The notes: a model not told the origin generated them from the sequence alone. Shown: positions 10,601 to 22,400, numbered from the stretch's first letter. The stretch is 64,000 bases of DNA from Morinoia aosen (GCA_030386875.1 CM059579.1:18882484-18946483), one strand, 5' to 3'. Translations and numbers: made by a program.

Positions 10601-11367
10601 CTTCTGCCGCAAATTGTTTGGCAACAATGCTAGGCTGTGTAGTTGATATGAATGTGTCTTAATGAGAATGAAGCGTCTTAGATGAAGCGTCTTCCATTGT
10701 CTTAGATTAATTCTATTTTATACGGAAAAAATCTCTATTATATACGGATTATGTATTCTACTTTATAGATTATTTTGTTCATGTATTCACGTGAAATATT
10801 GAGACGCTTGTAGTTAGTTGAATTGGAATATGTTAATTTAAATCGTAGAACGATTTGCATCCTATTCTACTTTTACCTTGCCAATTGTGGTAATGTAATG
10901 TACTGTTTTGCGCATTTAATTGCATTGAATTCGCACTGCATTGAAAATTCTGTTCTCGAAATATGTTAATATGTTAATCCAAAATAAAAAATTGTGTTTC
11001 TCGATTTGACGGTAGGTGTCCAGTTTGTTCAAAAAAGTGTACCTTATGGGAAGGATTTGTTAAGCACGCGTTTTGATGTTTGATTTTGATATTTCGATAT
11101 GTTAATAAAATTGTGTGGTGTATCCATTTGTATCCACTAAAAATGATGTTTAACAAGATGTAGGATTACCGTTGAAATTTGTTTATGATGACAGCAAAGG
11201 CCATACCTGCCTACCTCCGTTCATAATTCGGAAGCAATTTTGTTATACGTTCTGATCTGTTCGAATTAATTAGACGGATTGTAAGATTAATTGATAGTCA
11301 AAGGAAAATCAAAGTTAATTGAATACCGTTTTAAAAATTTTTATTGTAATAAAGAATTTTTAAAATT
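7695..11367. other. Long non-coding interior of element B
   Basis: About 3.7 kb, AT-rich, with stops in all frames and no ORF that matches pol or env. At about 9230-9307 there is a two-copy tandem repeat built on GAGATTACTGAAA and TTACCTTCGCGCGCAGT. I see nothing else recognisable. The length suggests it carries packaging or size-keeping sequence, but that is inference. Confidence 0.7.
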
Positions 11368-11382
11368 GTGGGGGGAGCATTA

Positions 11383-11695
11383 TGTGCGCCGCCGCCTATA
11401 AATAGAATCGGCGAGAGATATCGTCGTTCATTTGAGGTGGCTTGCCGTAGAGGTCGCAGTACAAACAAAAGCGTCGCTGTTCAGTAACGGAAGCTCGGCT
11501 GTCGAGAGAGCATCTGTAGAGATCACCGATGCGCTGCAGAAGTAACGAGATTACCTTCCGATCTAAAGATTCTCTACCAATTACGAAGCCTGTGTCAACT
11601 TTGAAGTAAATAAAGGATACCACGCTACTGCATCTGATTCACTCCCGAACCTCATTCGCGTTTGGTTACGACCTAATACTGAAAGGGTCGGAACA
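11383..11695 (+). repeat. 3' LTR of element B
   Basis: Same 313-bp length and the same TG...CA ends as the 5' copy. It is preceded by the purine tract GTGGGGGGAGCA (11368-11379), the expected plus-strand priming site, and followed by the target duplication GCCA. Confidence 0.93.
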
Positions 11696-11699
11696 GCCA

Positions 11700-12097
11700 G
11701 TATTATAGATTGGGTACCCCTACACTAGAGCACAGCAAGGGTTCCACATAGACATAGACACAACATAGTAATAGACATCAAGTTAGGTAAAATAGTTTAC
11801 TCACCTCTTGGATACCTTACAACATAGATACTCAGATACCAGAATGTGGTTAGCGAGAGCAGAGCGGAGATAGAAAGGAATATATATAGAATAGGGTAGC
11901 ATAGAATTAGTACATTAGTTTAGAAGTTAAGAAGTTAGATACCAACCACAGTAGGTAATATTATGTACACACTCGGTCAACATTTACTTGTTGTTGAACC
12001 CGAGGCCAATCGCAGACTGACTCGCGAGTGTTGCCCTATCGAGCGTTGCCAACTTTCGGTCTCTCTAACTAGAACTTACAGTACTCGCTATATTACA
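11700..12097 (-). repeat. Probable 5' LTR of element A, displaced by the insertion of B
   Basis: Removing B with one GCCA copy joins this block to A's primer-binding site. On the minus strand it would start TGTAATATAG (12097 leftwards) and end CTATAATAC next to TGG. The two ends form an imperfect inverted repeat (about 8 of 10), and a TATATATA-like stretch lies inside at about 11880. The matching 3' LTR is outside the window, so the right boundary is inferred only from the TGT end and could be wrong by tens of bases. Confidence 0.5.
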
Positions 12098-12217
12098 GTT
12101 TAAGTTTTAGGCGAAGCAAGGTATGAACTTTGAACTTCTCCCAAATTGGGGAACTAATTGAGTTTGAATTTTTAAAGGTGGAATAGCGAGGAATTTCTCA
12201 AGTAACTAGGAGGATGT
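12098..12217. other. Unassigned spacer between the A LTR and D0
   Basis: About 120 bp with no ORF and no clear match elsewhere in the window. It may be the host DNA flanking D0 or part of D0 itself. Confidence 0.4.
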
Positions 12218-14862
12218 TATTATTATTTTAAGGGCCACCAGTGCTCGGGGTAGAGCACACTTAATTGATAACAAATGAATGAATCTGACTCAGAAGGGGT
12301 TTCTGTTTGGGTAATTCGAGTTGCCTTCCTGGCTTCTATTTTCTCACTTGCACTATTGACCTCTGCAGGATAATGAAGGAACTGGATATTCTCGCCTCGG
12401 TTTTATTTTGACGACTCTGAGTGCTGTGACTACGGCAGCAGTATGGGGGTCCACTTCTTGAGGAAGGAGATCCGGGTCCAGTGAGTAGCCGCACTTCAGC
12501 AGGTGCCGCGGCTCGAGGGAATCCGGGGTGGATCCCGGCGAGAATGGATTTGTTAGTGTAATATTCCGCAGGTGCGGTAACAGTTTGATTATATGAGTAT
12601 ATGAAGGAGGTAGTTATTTTCTGCTAGTGCCTTGTGGCTTGGGTGGTTGATTGGTAGCCGTGTGGCGAACAGAGTTTTGAGGGATGTTGATTGAATGTTG
12701 GAGGTGATTGTTTGTGTGTCGGCCTCCCAGGATCTTCCGTAGAACAGCAAAGTCACGCACAATACTTTAATTCTCACCAGAGACAATTGCCCCTCTGGGG
12801 CCCAAACACTTAACACAGGAGCATCGAATACCAGAATGACGCCTCTCCTGAAAATGTCTCTCGGAACTTGGCAAATGGTTCTGCGTGAAAACGCGATGCG
12901 AGCTGACGCTCGAAAAATGTTTAAATATTTTTGGTCAAATTTTAATAGATTTCGGGGTAATGTTGAATGAAAATAGTGATCTAAAATTTTAAGAATGATT
13001 ATGTTAACTTTATTTAATTTTTAGAAGATGGTTTTAATAATTTAAGAAATTTAGACTGAGGTGCGGCTGATGGCGATCACTACAAAGGCTTAAGCGAAGC
13101 AAGGCCCAAGGGGAGGCTGTTGCGAGTGGTGTGTGGCGATGACGTTGAAGTCCTGCAAAGAGTCCAATAGCTGGATGAACAGTCCAAAGAGACATCAAGG
13201 AACTTTCCACCACTGACAGTCCCACATCATTGCAATTAATAAAACTCCCACACGGCAGAATTCGAGAAATCCTACAGATTTGACTCTAGTTAATTTCATT
13301 TGTTCTCTTTCTCGTCAAGCTCAAAAGTAGAGAGATAGGACAGAAGCAATTAAGAAACTCTTATACAGCTGCTCTTGCTTTTAAATACAAGGCATAAAAT
13401 TTAAGAATTTTTAGTAATACTTTTAGTGATTATCTAAGAGCATAATCGGGGATCAAATCCTTGGAACCATGGAAAAACACAGGACTTAACAAGACATGGT
13501 TCATGAAGCAAAAGAAAAGAATTACAGCAATTAAGAATTTCATAGAAAGGGAATTAATGCTTCTTTAAGTACTCTAGAACATCTCTATAACTGTACAAGA
13601 AATAACAGAGAAAAGTTCCACGGTCTCATGGATATAAATCCTACTGAGAATCACTGATAAATGTCATTTGCAATACTAAAAAATTATGGAATAATCTCCA
13701 CAATAAAAGAAAGGAACACTAAACGTTTTGGCTTGCACAGACAGGAATTATGCGCAAGAGGAAAACATAAAAATCAGTGCGGCGTTTTACCCGGCGGCTC
13801 TACACGTCGGCGTTCGCCAAGCCGCCGGCATAATTTGTACGCACTCACGAAAAGGCAAATGGTAGTGGGTATTTTTGTCACAAGAATGAACAGAATGGAA
13901 TTAAATTTTTATTTAAATGATTTGAATTGAAATAAGTGCGATTAAACGCAAGGTTCAAGGCGTATGAACTATAAAAATTGAAACTCAAAACTTTAGCAGG
14001 CATCGACCTGAATAATCTTCGTAATTTTCAAACATACGAGATTATTAAGAGCCATTTTCAATTATTATTTCACGTTGGAACATATCTAAGAAAACTACTG
14101 CAAGTATGTTTGTAAAAAAGAAAATACTATTATAACACATGCTTATAGTGCAATTATAGTCCAGAGTAGTGACAGGAGACGGCAGTGTATGCTCCGCCCT
14201 TTGGAACACAAAGACACACTATCAACAAAGAACGCCGGCAATTTAGCCGCGTTCGTTCACGAGTCAGTTTATGAATAATTCTCGATATGATACAGACAAC
14301 CACAATATTTACTTGCAGTAATGAAGAAAAACAAGGACGTTAGCTGAATATCTAGTATGAAGTCTCAACACGAGAATTTGGAAATGACACGCAATATTCA
14401 CTCTATATCGCCGAGTGAGCACTCTAGACAACACATGCTAGTCTAAGAATCTTAACACTATTTGAGAGTTTATGCCTACTTCACGACACTGAGCAGTTCT
14501 TTACGTTTAACACAATCACACGAAAAAAACATGGCACATATACTTTACCCGGTTTCTTTCTATTTTAAGCCTAAATTTCACTTGCACTTACAAGATGATG
14601 TTCGCACGCTAAAGCCACAAGCAAGAGTGAGTCAGTTCAAGTGACGCTCTTCGATGCTGCCGTATCGGGCTGCTTTAAACTCGAAATGTCGATTCATTAT
14701 TTGATCTCTCATGTATTTACACAAAAACTTCAATGATTACGAATTAGAAGTAGAAAGTAATTAATAATAAATTATAGTAAGATTTTTAATGCTAATGATT
14801 AATTTTATTTAAGTGCGAATGGGAAAATTCATAATTCTTACGCTTTGTAGCGATATGCTACA
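12218..14862 (-). repeat. D0: long solo or orphan LTR related to the D1/E family
   Basis: The right end (14700-14862) matches the right ends of the D1 and E LTRs, down to ACGCTTTGTAGCGATATGCTACA. Patchy matches continue through the interior: the GGTCGGGGTAGAC-like start near 12240, the GTTGACGTCGAAG-like segment near 13140 and the GCATCAAGGAA segment near 13190. On the minus strand it starts TGTAGC. It is longer (about 2.6 kb) than the E LTR (1.7 kb). The left edge is uncertain and no second LTR is visible. ORFs inside, such as 13661-13930, look fortuitous. Confidence 0.6.
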
Positions 14863-15174
14863 GTTATCACTTCCAACCTTAATCGTCTTGCTCAATAGTA
14901 TTTTCCGAAATCGTAAGAGAGGGATAATAAGGCATGGGAACTCAGCTTTTGATTTTCTTTATTGAAGGGAGCCGTGATGAGTGATGGCGTGCTTGGCATC
15001 TGAAGAGCTTCTCTTAAAGGCCATATTACACGTGCGGAGTTTTCACCGACAGTTGACTACTCGTGTTCACATAAAGCCACGCCCATCAGAGTAATTGCGT
15101 GCGCAACTGCAGCCGATGCTTTTACCTACCGCTTGCAGTCAACGCAGTATCTCACAAGCTTTCGTAGACTCGTC

Positions 15175-15603
15175 ATGTCGTCCTCTGATGATAGCGTAGA
15201 GCTAGCTTTGTGTGTGGTTGTAGTACGAAATAAAAAGCGCAGAAGAAAATCTATGTGGTGCAGAGAGTGGCTACAACATAGACAAACTCTCGGTAGCTAC
15301 GGATCTATTTTCCAAGAGCTCAGTACTGATGAGAGGTTATTCTCGAAGTATATGAGGCTCTCAGTACCCATGTTTCAACAGCTTCTCCACAAAGTGAGTG
15401 AGAGAATTCAGAAAGAAGATACAGTAATGAGAAACTCCATCCCACCAGGGGCTAGATTGGAAGCTACGTTATTGTACCTGATATCAGGACTTAATTATTA
15501 AAGACTTCAGTACTTCGTGCGAATCCACTGTAGCACCTTATGCTCCATTGTTCCTGAAACCTGTGAAGCAATATACGATGCTTTGAAGAATGAATACTTG
15601 AAG
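15175..15603 (+). pseudogene. Harbinger transposase, exon 1
   Basis: Starts at ATG 15175 (MSSSDDSVELAL); an upstream TTG extension is rejected. The frame reads to 15603 and ends in AAG before GTGAGT, a good splice donor at 15604. One in-frame TAA at 15499-15501 interrupts it; the codons after it (RLQYFV...IVPETCEAIYDALK) clearly continue the protein. The family N-terminus is seen: RRKSMWCREWL, then a helical block with LFSKYMRLS and a GARLEATLLYL segment. The single stop would inactivate an otherwise intact gene. Confidence 0.85.
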
Positions 15604-17049
15604 GTGAGTCAAGAAAATTGTTAAAAAATTCACTAAATTAAGTATATATATGTCCATTGTATTAATTGTGACGTGGATACTTACAAAATATGGCGAAGTG
15701 CCATAAAAGTATTAAACGACTGTTTATAAAGAATTTAAATACTTATTATTGTCCGTTTTAATTATTAATGTATGATTGTTTTCCTCTCCATTGTAAAGAA
15801 CCGAAGTGTATTCTAAATGTTTATGGATTTTGTGGCAGTTGCATTTTTCGGAAATGGACACCTTTTTGCGAAAACGAGGATAAAGTAAATGTAACTGAAA
15901 TTGAAAATCATCCATTTCATTCGTCAGTGATACAATTATAAATTGCCAAAATTGTGACAAATTATAAACCTTCTGAGGAATGAACACAATATAAAAATAA
16001 TTTCTATTGGAATACGAAAGTAAGCATCAAAATAATAAAGAATTCAAAAGTAAACGAAAAAGTGTATGCATAATAGAACAACAAATATACTGTCTTAATA
16101 TCAAGTAATTACTTAGGCAGTAGAGTAGAATATCTTTGGCGCATATTAGGAACGAAAAAATAGGATAGGTATTCCACTAAATTTCAGTGAAAACTATGGG
16201 TATAGCGTATGATAACTTCTTATAAGTTCTCATATATACATAAAACAAACAGAAAAACCTACATCATAAAAGTATATAAAAGAAATCCGTCTATAGCTTA
16301 CATGTAAGCAACTCATAAAAATATTACATTTCCTGTTTAGCTAGAAGAGTTCCTCCATACTCTTACTTAGCCATACAAGAAATGATTTTCTAATTATTAG
16401 CATTCCATTCATCTATGCTTACGCTTGCCACATTCACAATTTTCGTGTTTTTATTTAATTCTCCTAGATAAGCCTTCATTATAATCTCATCCATCAATTC
16501 TTTTTCCTAGTATGCACGCCAGTGGATTTGCTTTATTTAATTCTCGCAAATCTGCCGCAAATGACGTGCCATAAGCTTTAAACCTATCATTCTGTTGATC
16601 TTTATTTCGAGTCGGTTGTGCTTGTCTTTTTAACGCAACCATGTACAGTGGGTCACTACCTTCGGTCTTCTTCTTTTTGCATCGTGGTTGATTTTGGCAA
16701 GGAAGATACTCTGAACTGGATGTACCAGGCTGTGGAACAGGAGTAGGCGGTCGACTAGAAACCGCTGGGCTAGAGGCTTCGCTCCTGGTAGGAGAGCTAG
16801 GCTTACTCGTAGAAACGGACACTGGAAAGGGTTCAGGAGGTTGACTCAAGGTTGGGCTTGGAGTAGGAACGATAGCGCTTTCAGTATCTTGTGACTCATC
16901 TCCTTCATTTGCTGTGTTCACAAGTTCGCTCTGACTGGAACATGGCTGCAAGAAATCAATGAATAATTATAAAATTGCAGTTTAATGACTAAGTTATCAA
17001 CAAACATTATTTATTTAAATGGACTAAACTACTTCTATTTTCATTTCAG
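15604..17049 (+). other. Intron of the Harbinger transposase gene
   Basis: 1,446 bp from GTGAGT to TTTCAG. It contains the second exon of the antisense MADF gene. The first 880 bp are AT-rich and empty. Confidence 0.75.
16487..16945 (-). CDS. Harbinger MADF protein, exon 2
   Basis: The acceptor TTTCTTGCAG sits just before 16945, and the phase is 0 with exon 1, giving about 268 residues in total. It begins PCSSQSELV. A Ser/Pro-rich linker is followed by a basic patch RCKKKK and a BESS-like C-terminal helix (DPLYMVALKRQ, then FAADLRELNK). It lies wholly inside the transposase intron. As an isolated ORF its only start would be a TTG, which supports the splicing model. Confidence 0.75.
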   Translation of the reverse strand, partial: PCSSQSELVNTANEGDESQDTESAIVPTPSPTLSQPPEPFPVSVSTSKPSSPTRSEASSPAVSSRPPTPVPQPGTSSSEYLPCQNQPRCKKKKTEGSDPLYMVALKRQAQPTRNKDQQNDRFKAYGTSFAADLRELNKANPLACILGKRIDG

Positions 17050-17865
17050 GTACCTGACTGTGATCGAGAGTGGAAAAATGTTGCTGAGGGATTCTCCAAT
17101 AAATGGAATTTTCCCAACTGTCTTGGTGCTATCGATGGCAAGCACATCGAAATTCAACCACCTCCGAATAGCGGATCGTTTTATTTTAACTATAAAGGAT
17201 CACACAGTATTGTGCTTATGGCTGTTGCAGACGCTAACTATGAATTTTTGTACGTCGATGCAGGCGCTAATGGGAGGGTTTCCGATGGAGGGGTTTGGAA
17301 AAACTGCTCACTTAGCACTCTCTTGGAAAATAATGAAGCGAAATTACCCAAGCCCTGCAGACCTTATAATTCAAATACAGAACTCCCCTTCGTGTTTGTT
17401 GGAGATGACGCCTTTCCATTGAAACCCTTTCTAATGAAACCGTTTCCACATAGATCTCAATCTGAGGAGCAGCGCATCTATTCGTACAGGCTGTCAAGAG
17501 CCAGACGAGTTGTAGAAAATGCTTTTGGCATCATGGCAAATCGATTCCGCATCCTGCAAACTCCAATATTACTTGAACCAAATAAAGCTGTGAAAATAGT
17601 TATTGCATGCATTGTGCTTCATAATTATTTGCGAAGAGAAAATGCCAACGACTACATTGGACAAAACGGTGTTGACCATGAGCATGAAGATAGAGGTACT
17701 GTGTCTGAGGGAAGTTGGAGAAGTGAGAGAACAATGATACCTCTAGAGACGACTAGAGATAAACACTCTTCACAAAACAGCCAAAAAATTACAGATAAGT
17801 TTGTACGATATTTTAACAATGAAGGTCAAGTACCTTGGCAGAGAAGAATGGCTGAGCTGAATTAA
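17050..17865 (+). CDS. Harbinger transposase, exon 2 (DDE_4 catalytic domain)
   Basis: The acceptor TTTCATTTCAG ends at 17049 and keeps phase 0 with exon 1, giving about 414 residues in all, a normal Harbinger size. Catalytic motifs: first Asp in GAIDGKH (codon 17134, residue about 172), second in VGDDAFPL (about 262), Glu in RRVVENAFG (about 299). HNYLRR follows near the C-terminus. Exon 2 has no stops before TAA at 17863. It cuts and pastes the element by binding the termini, with the MADF protein as partner. This whole exon lies inside the intron of the minus-strand MADF gene. Confidence 0.9.
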   Translation, partial: VPDCDREWKNVAEGFSNKWNFPNCLGAIDGKHIEIQPPPNSGSFYFNYKGSHSIVLMAVADANYEFLYVDAGANGRVSDGGVWKNCSLSTLLENNEAKLPKPCRPYNSNTELPFVFVGDDAFPLKPFLMKPFPHRSQSEEQRIYSYRLSRARRVVENAFGIMANRFRILQTPILLEPNKAVKIVIACIVLHNYLRRENANDYIGQNGVDHEHEDRGTVSEGSWRSERTMIPLETTRDKHSSQNSQKITDKFVRYFNNEGQVPWQRRMAELN

Positions 17866-18123
17866 ATATAAATTAATGTATTTCTAGATTATGAGCCTCC
17901 TGATTTAATAAATTTAATATTGTTTCGTATTTGTATACATGTATTCATGTATAGTACATATTGCAATTAAACATTTTTTTAATAAAAGTAATGTATGCAA
18001 TCTCCCTTTACTTACAAATTTAAAGAAAAGAATCTGAAAATTTACCTAAAATAGTTTCATTTCCCTAAGCACTTTACACCAATCTGGACTATTGGACGAT
18101 ATATGTTGCATGTAATAACATAC

Positions 18124-18471
18124 CTGAGATAAAGATGATGTAGTTTCGCAGATAATATCATCTTTCAAAAAATTAAGAAGATCGTAACACCATAGTTTTG
18201 GTTTGTACACGTCATCAGATCCACAACCAGATTTCTTTGTTTTCTTCATAGCCATATTTTCAGTTCTGTATTGTCTTCGTAGAGTTTGAATTTTAGATTT
18301 TATTGAATCTACCGTGTAATTTGGGAGACTGTCTGAAATTTTCCGATAAGCGTCATCTCTAGAGTTTCTATTTTTATATTCTTGCAGTTTAGTATTCCAC
18401 AAACATGGAAAATCTTTGTACATCTCAATTAATGTCACAACATTATCTCTTGAGAACGCCATTGTGTGCAC
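18124..18471 (-). CDS. Harbinger MADF/Myb-like DNA-binding protein, exon 1
   Basis: ATG at 18471 or, more likely, 18462 (MAFSRDNVVTLIEMYK). It shows the MADF domain: LIEMYKDFPCLWN near the start, RDDAYRKI, then KSKIQTLRRQY and the KKSGCGSDDVYKPKLW signature. The last codon, CAG, is followed by GTATGT, a strong donor; unspliced reading would stop at 18046. Harbinger elements carry such a second protein to bring transposase to the ends and the nucleus. Confidence 0.85.
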
Positions 18472-19439
18472 GTCACGGATGTCTGCACAGCACTAACCAC
18501 ATTATTACCACCGGCAATATTGCAGCTGCAGTCAATAGAATCAAGACATGCTTGATCGCGGGTGTTGACTGCAGGTCGGTCGTGAGTAGTCAAAAAGTGG
18601 GCGGGGCGTTGAGCAAACAGGCGGCGCTCAGTTCACGTGTAGTCAACTATCATTGAAAACTCCGCACGTGTAATATGGCCTTAAATTAGATGGGTAACTC
18701 TGTGCAGGTGGCGTCCGGCGAGCGGTGACGTTGGCCAGGAGTAAGTGAGTGTGTTTTGTGGAGATTAATTTCAGAGTGCGGGCAATTTAACAATCCCGAG
18801 AATTTCGTTGGCTTTAGGAATAGGCTTCAATTTTGCTTAATTTTTGCAGGTGAATGCGAACAATTGTTGAAACGTGATTGAGGTTGAGATATCGATCTTT
18901 AATTAAAGTAGGATTTTAAGATCGTTAAACGCTGACGACGAGAGTCCAGGGTTGAAGCAGTTAATATCTTAGCCAGTAATTTGAAAATTTACCAGGCTGA
19001 AAACTGCTCGAAAACCGAGGTGAATGCAAGGCAACTAAGGTCGAGTTAAATGTTGTCACTCGAAATTTGAGTTCCATATAAAAAATAATAAGCCACGTGA
19101 ATTTAACTTGTACAGCTCAACCCAAGGAATGTTGTGTTGTGGTGTTTTGCGCCGTCGAGAGTAAGAACGGTATAACGCACAGGCCAAAGAGAGTGAACGC
19201 GAGAGTGAACGCAGGCCCAAGCGTCCCGCGCCAGTGTTGCCCTTTTCAGAGGCTTCTCTCTCAAAATTGTCGAGTGTTATTTTATCTCTCATGCATTTAC
19301 ACAAAAACTTCAAGGATTACTAATTATAAGTAGAAAATTAATAATAAAAATTTAGAGTAAGATTTTTTATGTCAATAATTATTTTATTTAAGTGCGAATG
19401 GGAAATTTTATAATTTTACGCTTTGTAGCGATTGCTACA

Positions 19440-19486
19440 TTACCCCCCAAGGCGCAGACCGAAAGGTCCACCCGCTGCAATCATTT
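19440..19486 (-). promoter_or_regulatory. Polypurine tract and short 3' UTR of D1
   Basis: On the minus strand CTTGGGGGGTAA (19440-19451) directly precedes the LTR start TGTAGC. The same tract is found next to the E LTR at 29220. Confidence 0.75.
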
Positions 19487-22400
19487 TTAGCGGGGAGGAG
19501 TTCGAACTACGCGACCATGCCGGGTTTGGCGGTCGGAAAATGTTACTGAGCGGGGAAGTTTCACCAAACGGGTCTGCAAATTTAGATCGGACAGAGTTCT
19601 AGGAACACGAGTTACTGCAGCGGTCTCGTCTGGTCTCTCCAGACTTGTCGCTGTTTCACTATAAGAGCTAGAATTAGAGTCTACGATAGGCTTAGGGATA
19701 GGGTTTGAAAGTACAGGCACAAAGAAAGGATTACACTCAAGTTGACTAGGCAGCAATGCAACCAACTGAGGAAGCTGAGATGGACGATATGATCGAGTCT
19801 CAGTGGAAGATAAGTTCTGTGGAGAGAATCAAGAGTTAGAAATCACACTATTATCGGAAGTGTAAGCGACCTTTAATCGATCTATGCTCACAGGGTCGGG
19901 TGTACCAGATCTTTCAAGGACGAAATACTTTGGCGTCCGTTTTAGTACTTTGAATGGGCCATCATAAGGGCGTGTGAGCGTATGTTTGATGCTATCATTA
20001 CGGACGTACACATGTGTGCACTCTTGCAAAGCAGGATCAAGTTTGTCACTTGTCTGAGGCATTCGTGGAGCAACATACTTGATCTGCCTCATGCAATCCT
20101 TGAGACAGGTTACATATGCGGAACGGTCAGCAGATGAAAATTCAGGCAACGGTTTTGGGTCAACAATGTCATCAGGGAGGCGAAGCGTCTTTCCATACAA
20201 CATTTCTGCTGCTGTGCACTGCTGATCTTGCCTATGCAAGTTGCGGATGCTCAATAATACTACTGGAAGTCTGTCAGTCCAATCATTACTGCAATTCAGG
20301 CAACGTAGTGCCGATTTTAAATCTCTGTAGACTCGCTCAATAAGTCCATTCGACTGCGGATGAAATGCGGTAGTGCTAGTATTTGCACAACCTAGAGCGG
20401 CGCTAAGCTCACTCCAAAATTTGGAGGTAAATTGTGATCCCTGGTCATGCGTGACACTTAAGGGAAACCCCAAATCTGGAAATCCAGGTTCTCATGAAAG
20501 CGCGAGCTACAGTCTCAGTTTGGGTATCAGGAAGAGGCATGGCCTCAACCCATCTGGAGAACCTATCAATTATGGTTAACAAATAAGAATGACCGCGCGA
20601 CAAAGGCAAAGGACCCACCAAATCTAGGTGTACGGAGTCGAATTTGTGTCCTGAAAATGCACAACTCTGTAGCGCTGCACGATTATGTTTCACAACTTTG
20701 CTACTCTGACATACATGGCAATTTTGCACAATTTGCTTGACCTCCTTACGCATCGCTGGCCAGACGAAACGATCGGAAATAAACGCAATGTACGGTTAAT
20801 ACCAGGATGAGAGTGAGAATGATAGTGAAGAATAGATACTCTGCGGAGAGTCGCAGGAAGATACAAGCGAGAAGGTCGCTCAGCATCACGGTACACGCCA
20901 TCAACCAGGGTTAATTTCAAAGAGGTAGTGTTAGAAGGTTTCAGAAGATCCTGGAGTTCAGGATCTTCCTTCTGGGTCTTGGATATATTTCCGAAAGTGA
21001 TTTCACCACTGGTTTGGACAGAATTAATTCGAGATAGACAGTCAGCAACGGTATTGTCCAACCCTTTAATGAAGCGGATGTCAGTGGTAAACTGACTAAT
21101 GAAGGACAGGTGTCGAGCTTCTTTTGGCGAGTGTCGCTCGGAAGGCATGTTGATCGCCGAGGTCAAGGGTTTGTGGTCTGTGTAGATCACGAACTCCTTT
21201 GCCTCTAGAGCATAGCGAAAGTGTCTCACAGACAGATAGATAGCAAGGAGTTCCCTACCGAACGCGCTGTAGGCACGCTCAGTGGGCGATAGCTTTTTGG
21301 AAAAGAAAGCAAGAGGAGAGATATTATTACCTACTTTTTGTTGCAAAACAGCACCTACGGCAGTACTGGAGGCATCAACCACTAGACTGAAGTCAGCATT
21401 GGCAAAAGGGTAGGATAATTCAGTCGCGGTAGCTAGCTTGTGCTTAATCTCATCAAAAGCTTTTCGCGCTGCATCCGTCTATATTACCTCAGTAGATTTA
21501 CCTTTACGCTTTGGTTCCAGCAAATCTGACAAGGGGGCTAAGGTTTGAGCGCAATTTCTGATGAATCTATGATAGAAATTAACAGAACCTAGGAACCTTC
21601 TCAGTTCCTTCTGGGTCTGTGGAAGAGGAAAGTTTTTGATCACCTCTACTTTGGAAGGCAAAGGTTTTAAACCTAGGCTAGAGATTTCATGACCTAAGTA
21701 AATCAGTGATGGCTTTCCGAGCTCACATTTGGCAGGATTTACCAGGAGTCCATTGTCGGACAGTCTTTGAAACACGACCCTAAGATGGTCTTTATGTAGC
21801 TCCGGGGTTGCGGATGCCACCAAAATGTCGTCAAGGTACACATAGGCAAAAGTGAGATCCGAGAAGATTTCAGCCATGTGCCGTTGGAATGTCTGAGGAG
21901 CATTCCTCAGGCCGTAAGGCATCTTCAAGAATTCAAAGAGACCAAACGGAGTGATTACTGCGGTCTTAGGGATAGCGCTTTCCTCAAGTGGTATTTGATG
22001 GAAGGCGTGTTGTAAATCTATTTTTGAGAAAATTTGTGCTCCCTCTAAATTTGCACTAAAATCATGCAGGTAAGGAATAGGATAGCGGTCAGGTAGAGTA
22101 ACGGCATTCAACCTGCGGAAATCCCCGCACGGTCTGAATTCACCGTTAGCCTTGGGTACTAGCAAAAGAGGGCTAGCCCAAGGGCTTTTGGAACTGCGGA
22201 TGATGCCGCTGTCTAGCATCCTAGCAAACTCTTTCTTGGCTAAAGCCAATCGATCAGGCGGTAGTCGCCTAGCTCTGGAGTAAACTGGCGGTCCAGTCGT
22301 TTCAATGAAATGTTTTGTGCTCGTCTGCATATTTTTAGAAGCTAAGTTAGAGTTTGTTAGTGCAGGGTATTCTGCGAGAACCTGCTCGAACATGCACTCT

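Larger units (their letters stand above)
4057..11695 (+). mobile_element. LTR retrotransposon B, Gag-only and non-autonomous, 7.6 kb
   Basis: Complete element bounded by two 313-bp LTRs and by the 4-bp duplication GCCA (4053-4056 and 11696-11699). It encodes a full Gag, a conserved -1 frameshift signal and a 226-residue pol-derived ORF. No RT, RNase H, integrase or protease active site is visible in any frame, and about 3.7 kb before the 3' LTR is non-coding. The LTRs differ at only two positions that I noticed, so insertion was recent even though pol is missing. It must have been mobilised in trans. The layout resembles what is called TR-GAG in plants. It interrupts element A between LTR and primer-binding site. 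Confidence 0.9.
15018..18681 (+). mobile_element. PIF/Harbinger DNA transposon, complete with TIRs
   Basis: Inverted termini of 48 bp (15018-15065 and 18634-18681), starting AGGCCATATTACACGTGCGG, with the first 28 bases identical and four mismatches after that. The 3-bp duplication TAA flanks it (15015-15017 and 18682-18684); TTA/TAA targets are the rule for this superfamily. It carries a DDE transposase on plus and a MADF/Myb-like protein on minus. The uninterrupted D1 5' LTR confirms the insertion point. Confidence 0.93.
14863..19439 (-). repeat. 3' LTR of D1, split by a Harbinger transposon
   Basis: The LTR is 14863-15017 plus 18685-19439, about 0.9 kb without the insertion. It is recognised by the match of its outer part (GTTATCACTTCCAACC and following) and its right end to the 5' LTR at 24304-24979. 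The minus-strand start is TGTAGCAATCGC. Confidence 0.8.

Noticed and set aside
13034-14644. Small ORFs (60-89 codons) in D0
   Set aside because: They lie in LTR sequence, have no homology visible by eye and are not kept in the E or D1 LTR.
15133-15174. N-terminal extension of the Harbinger transposase from a TTG
   Set aside because: ATG 15175 is the first normal start; the extension overlaps subterminal sequence.
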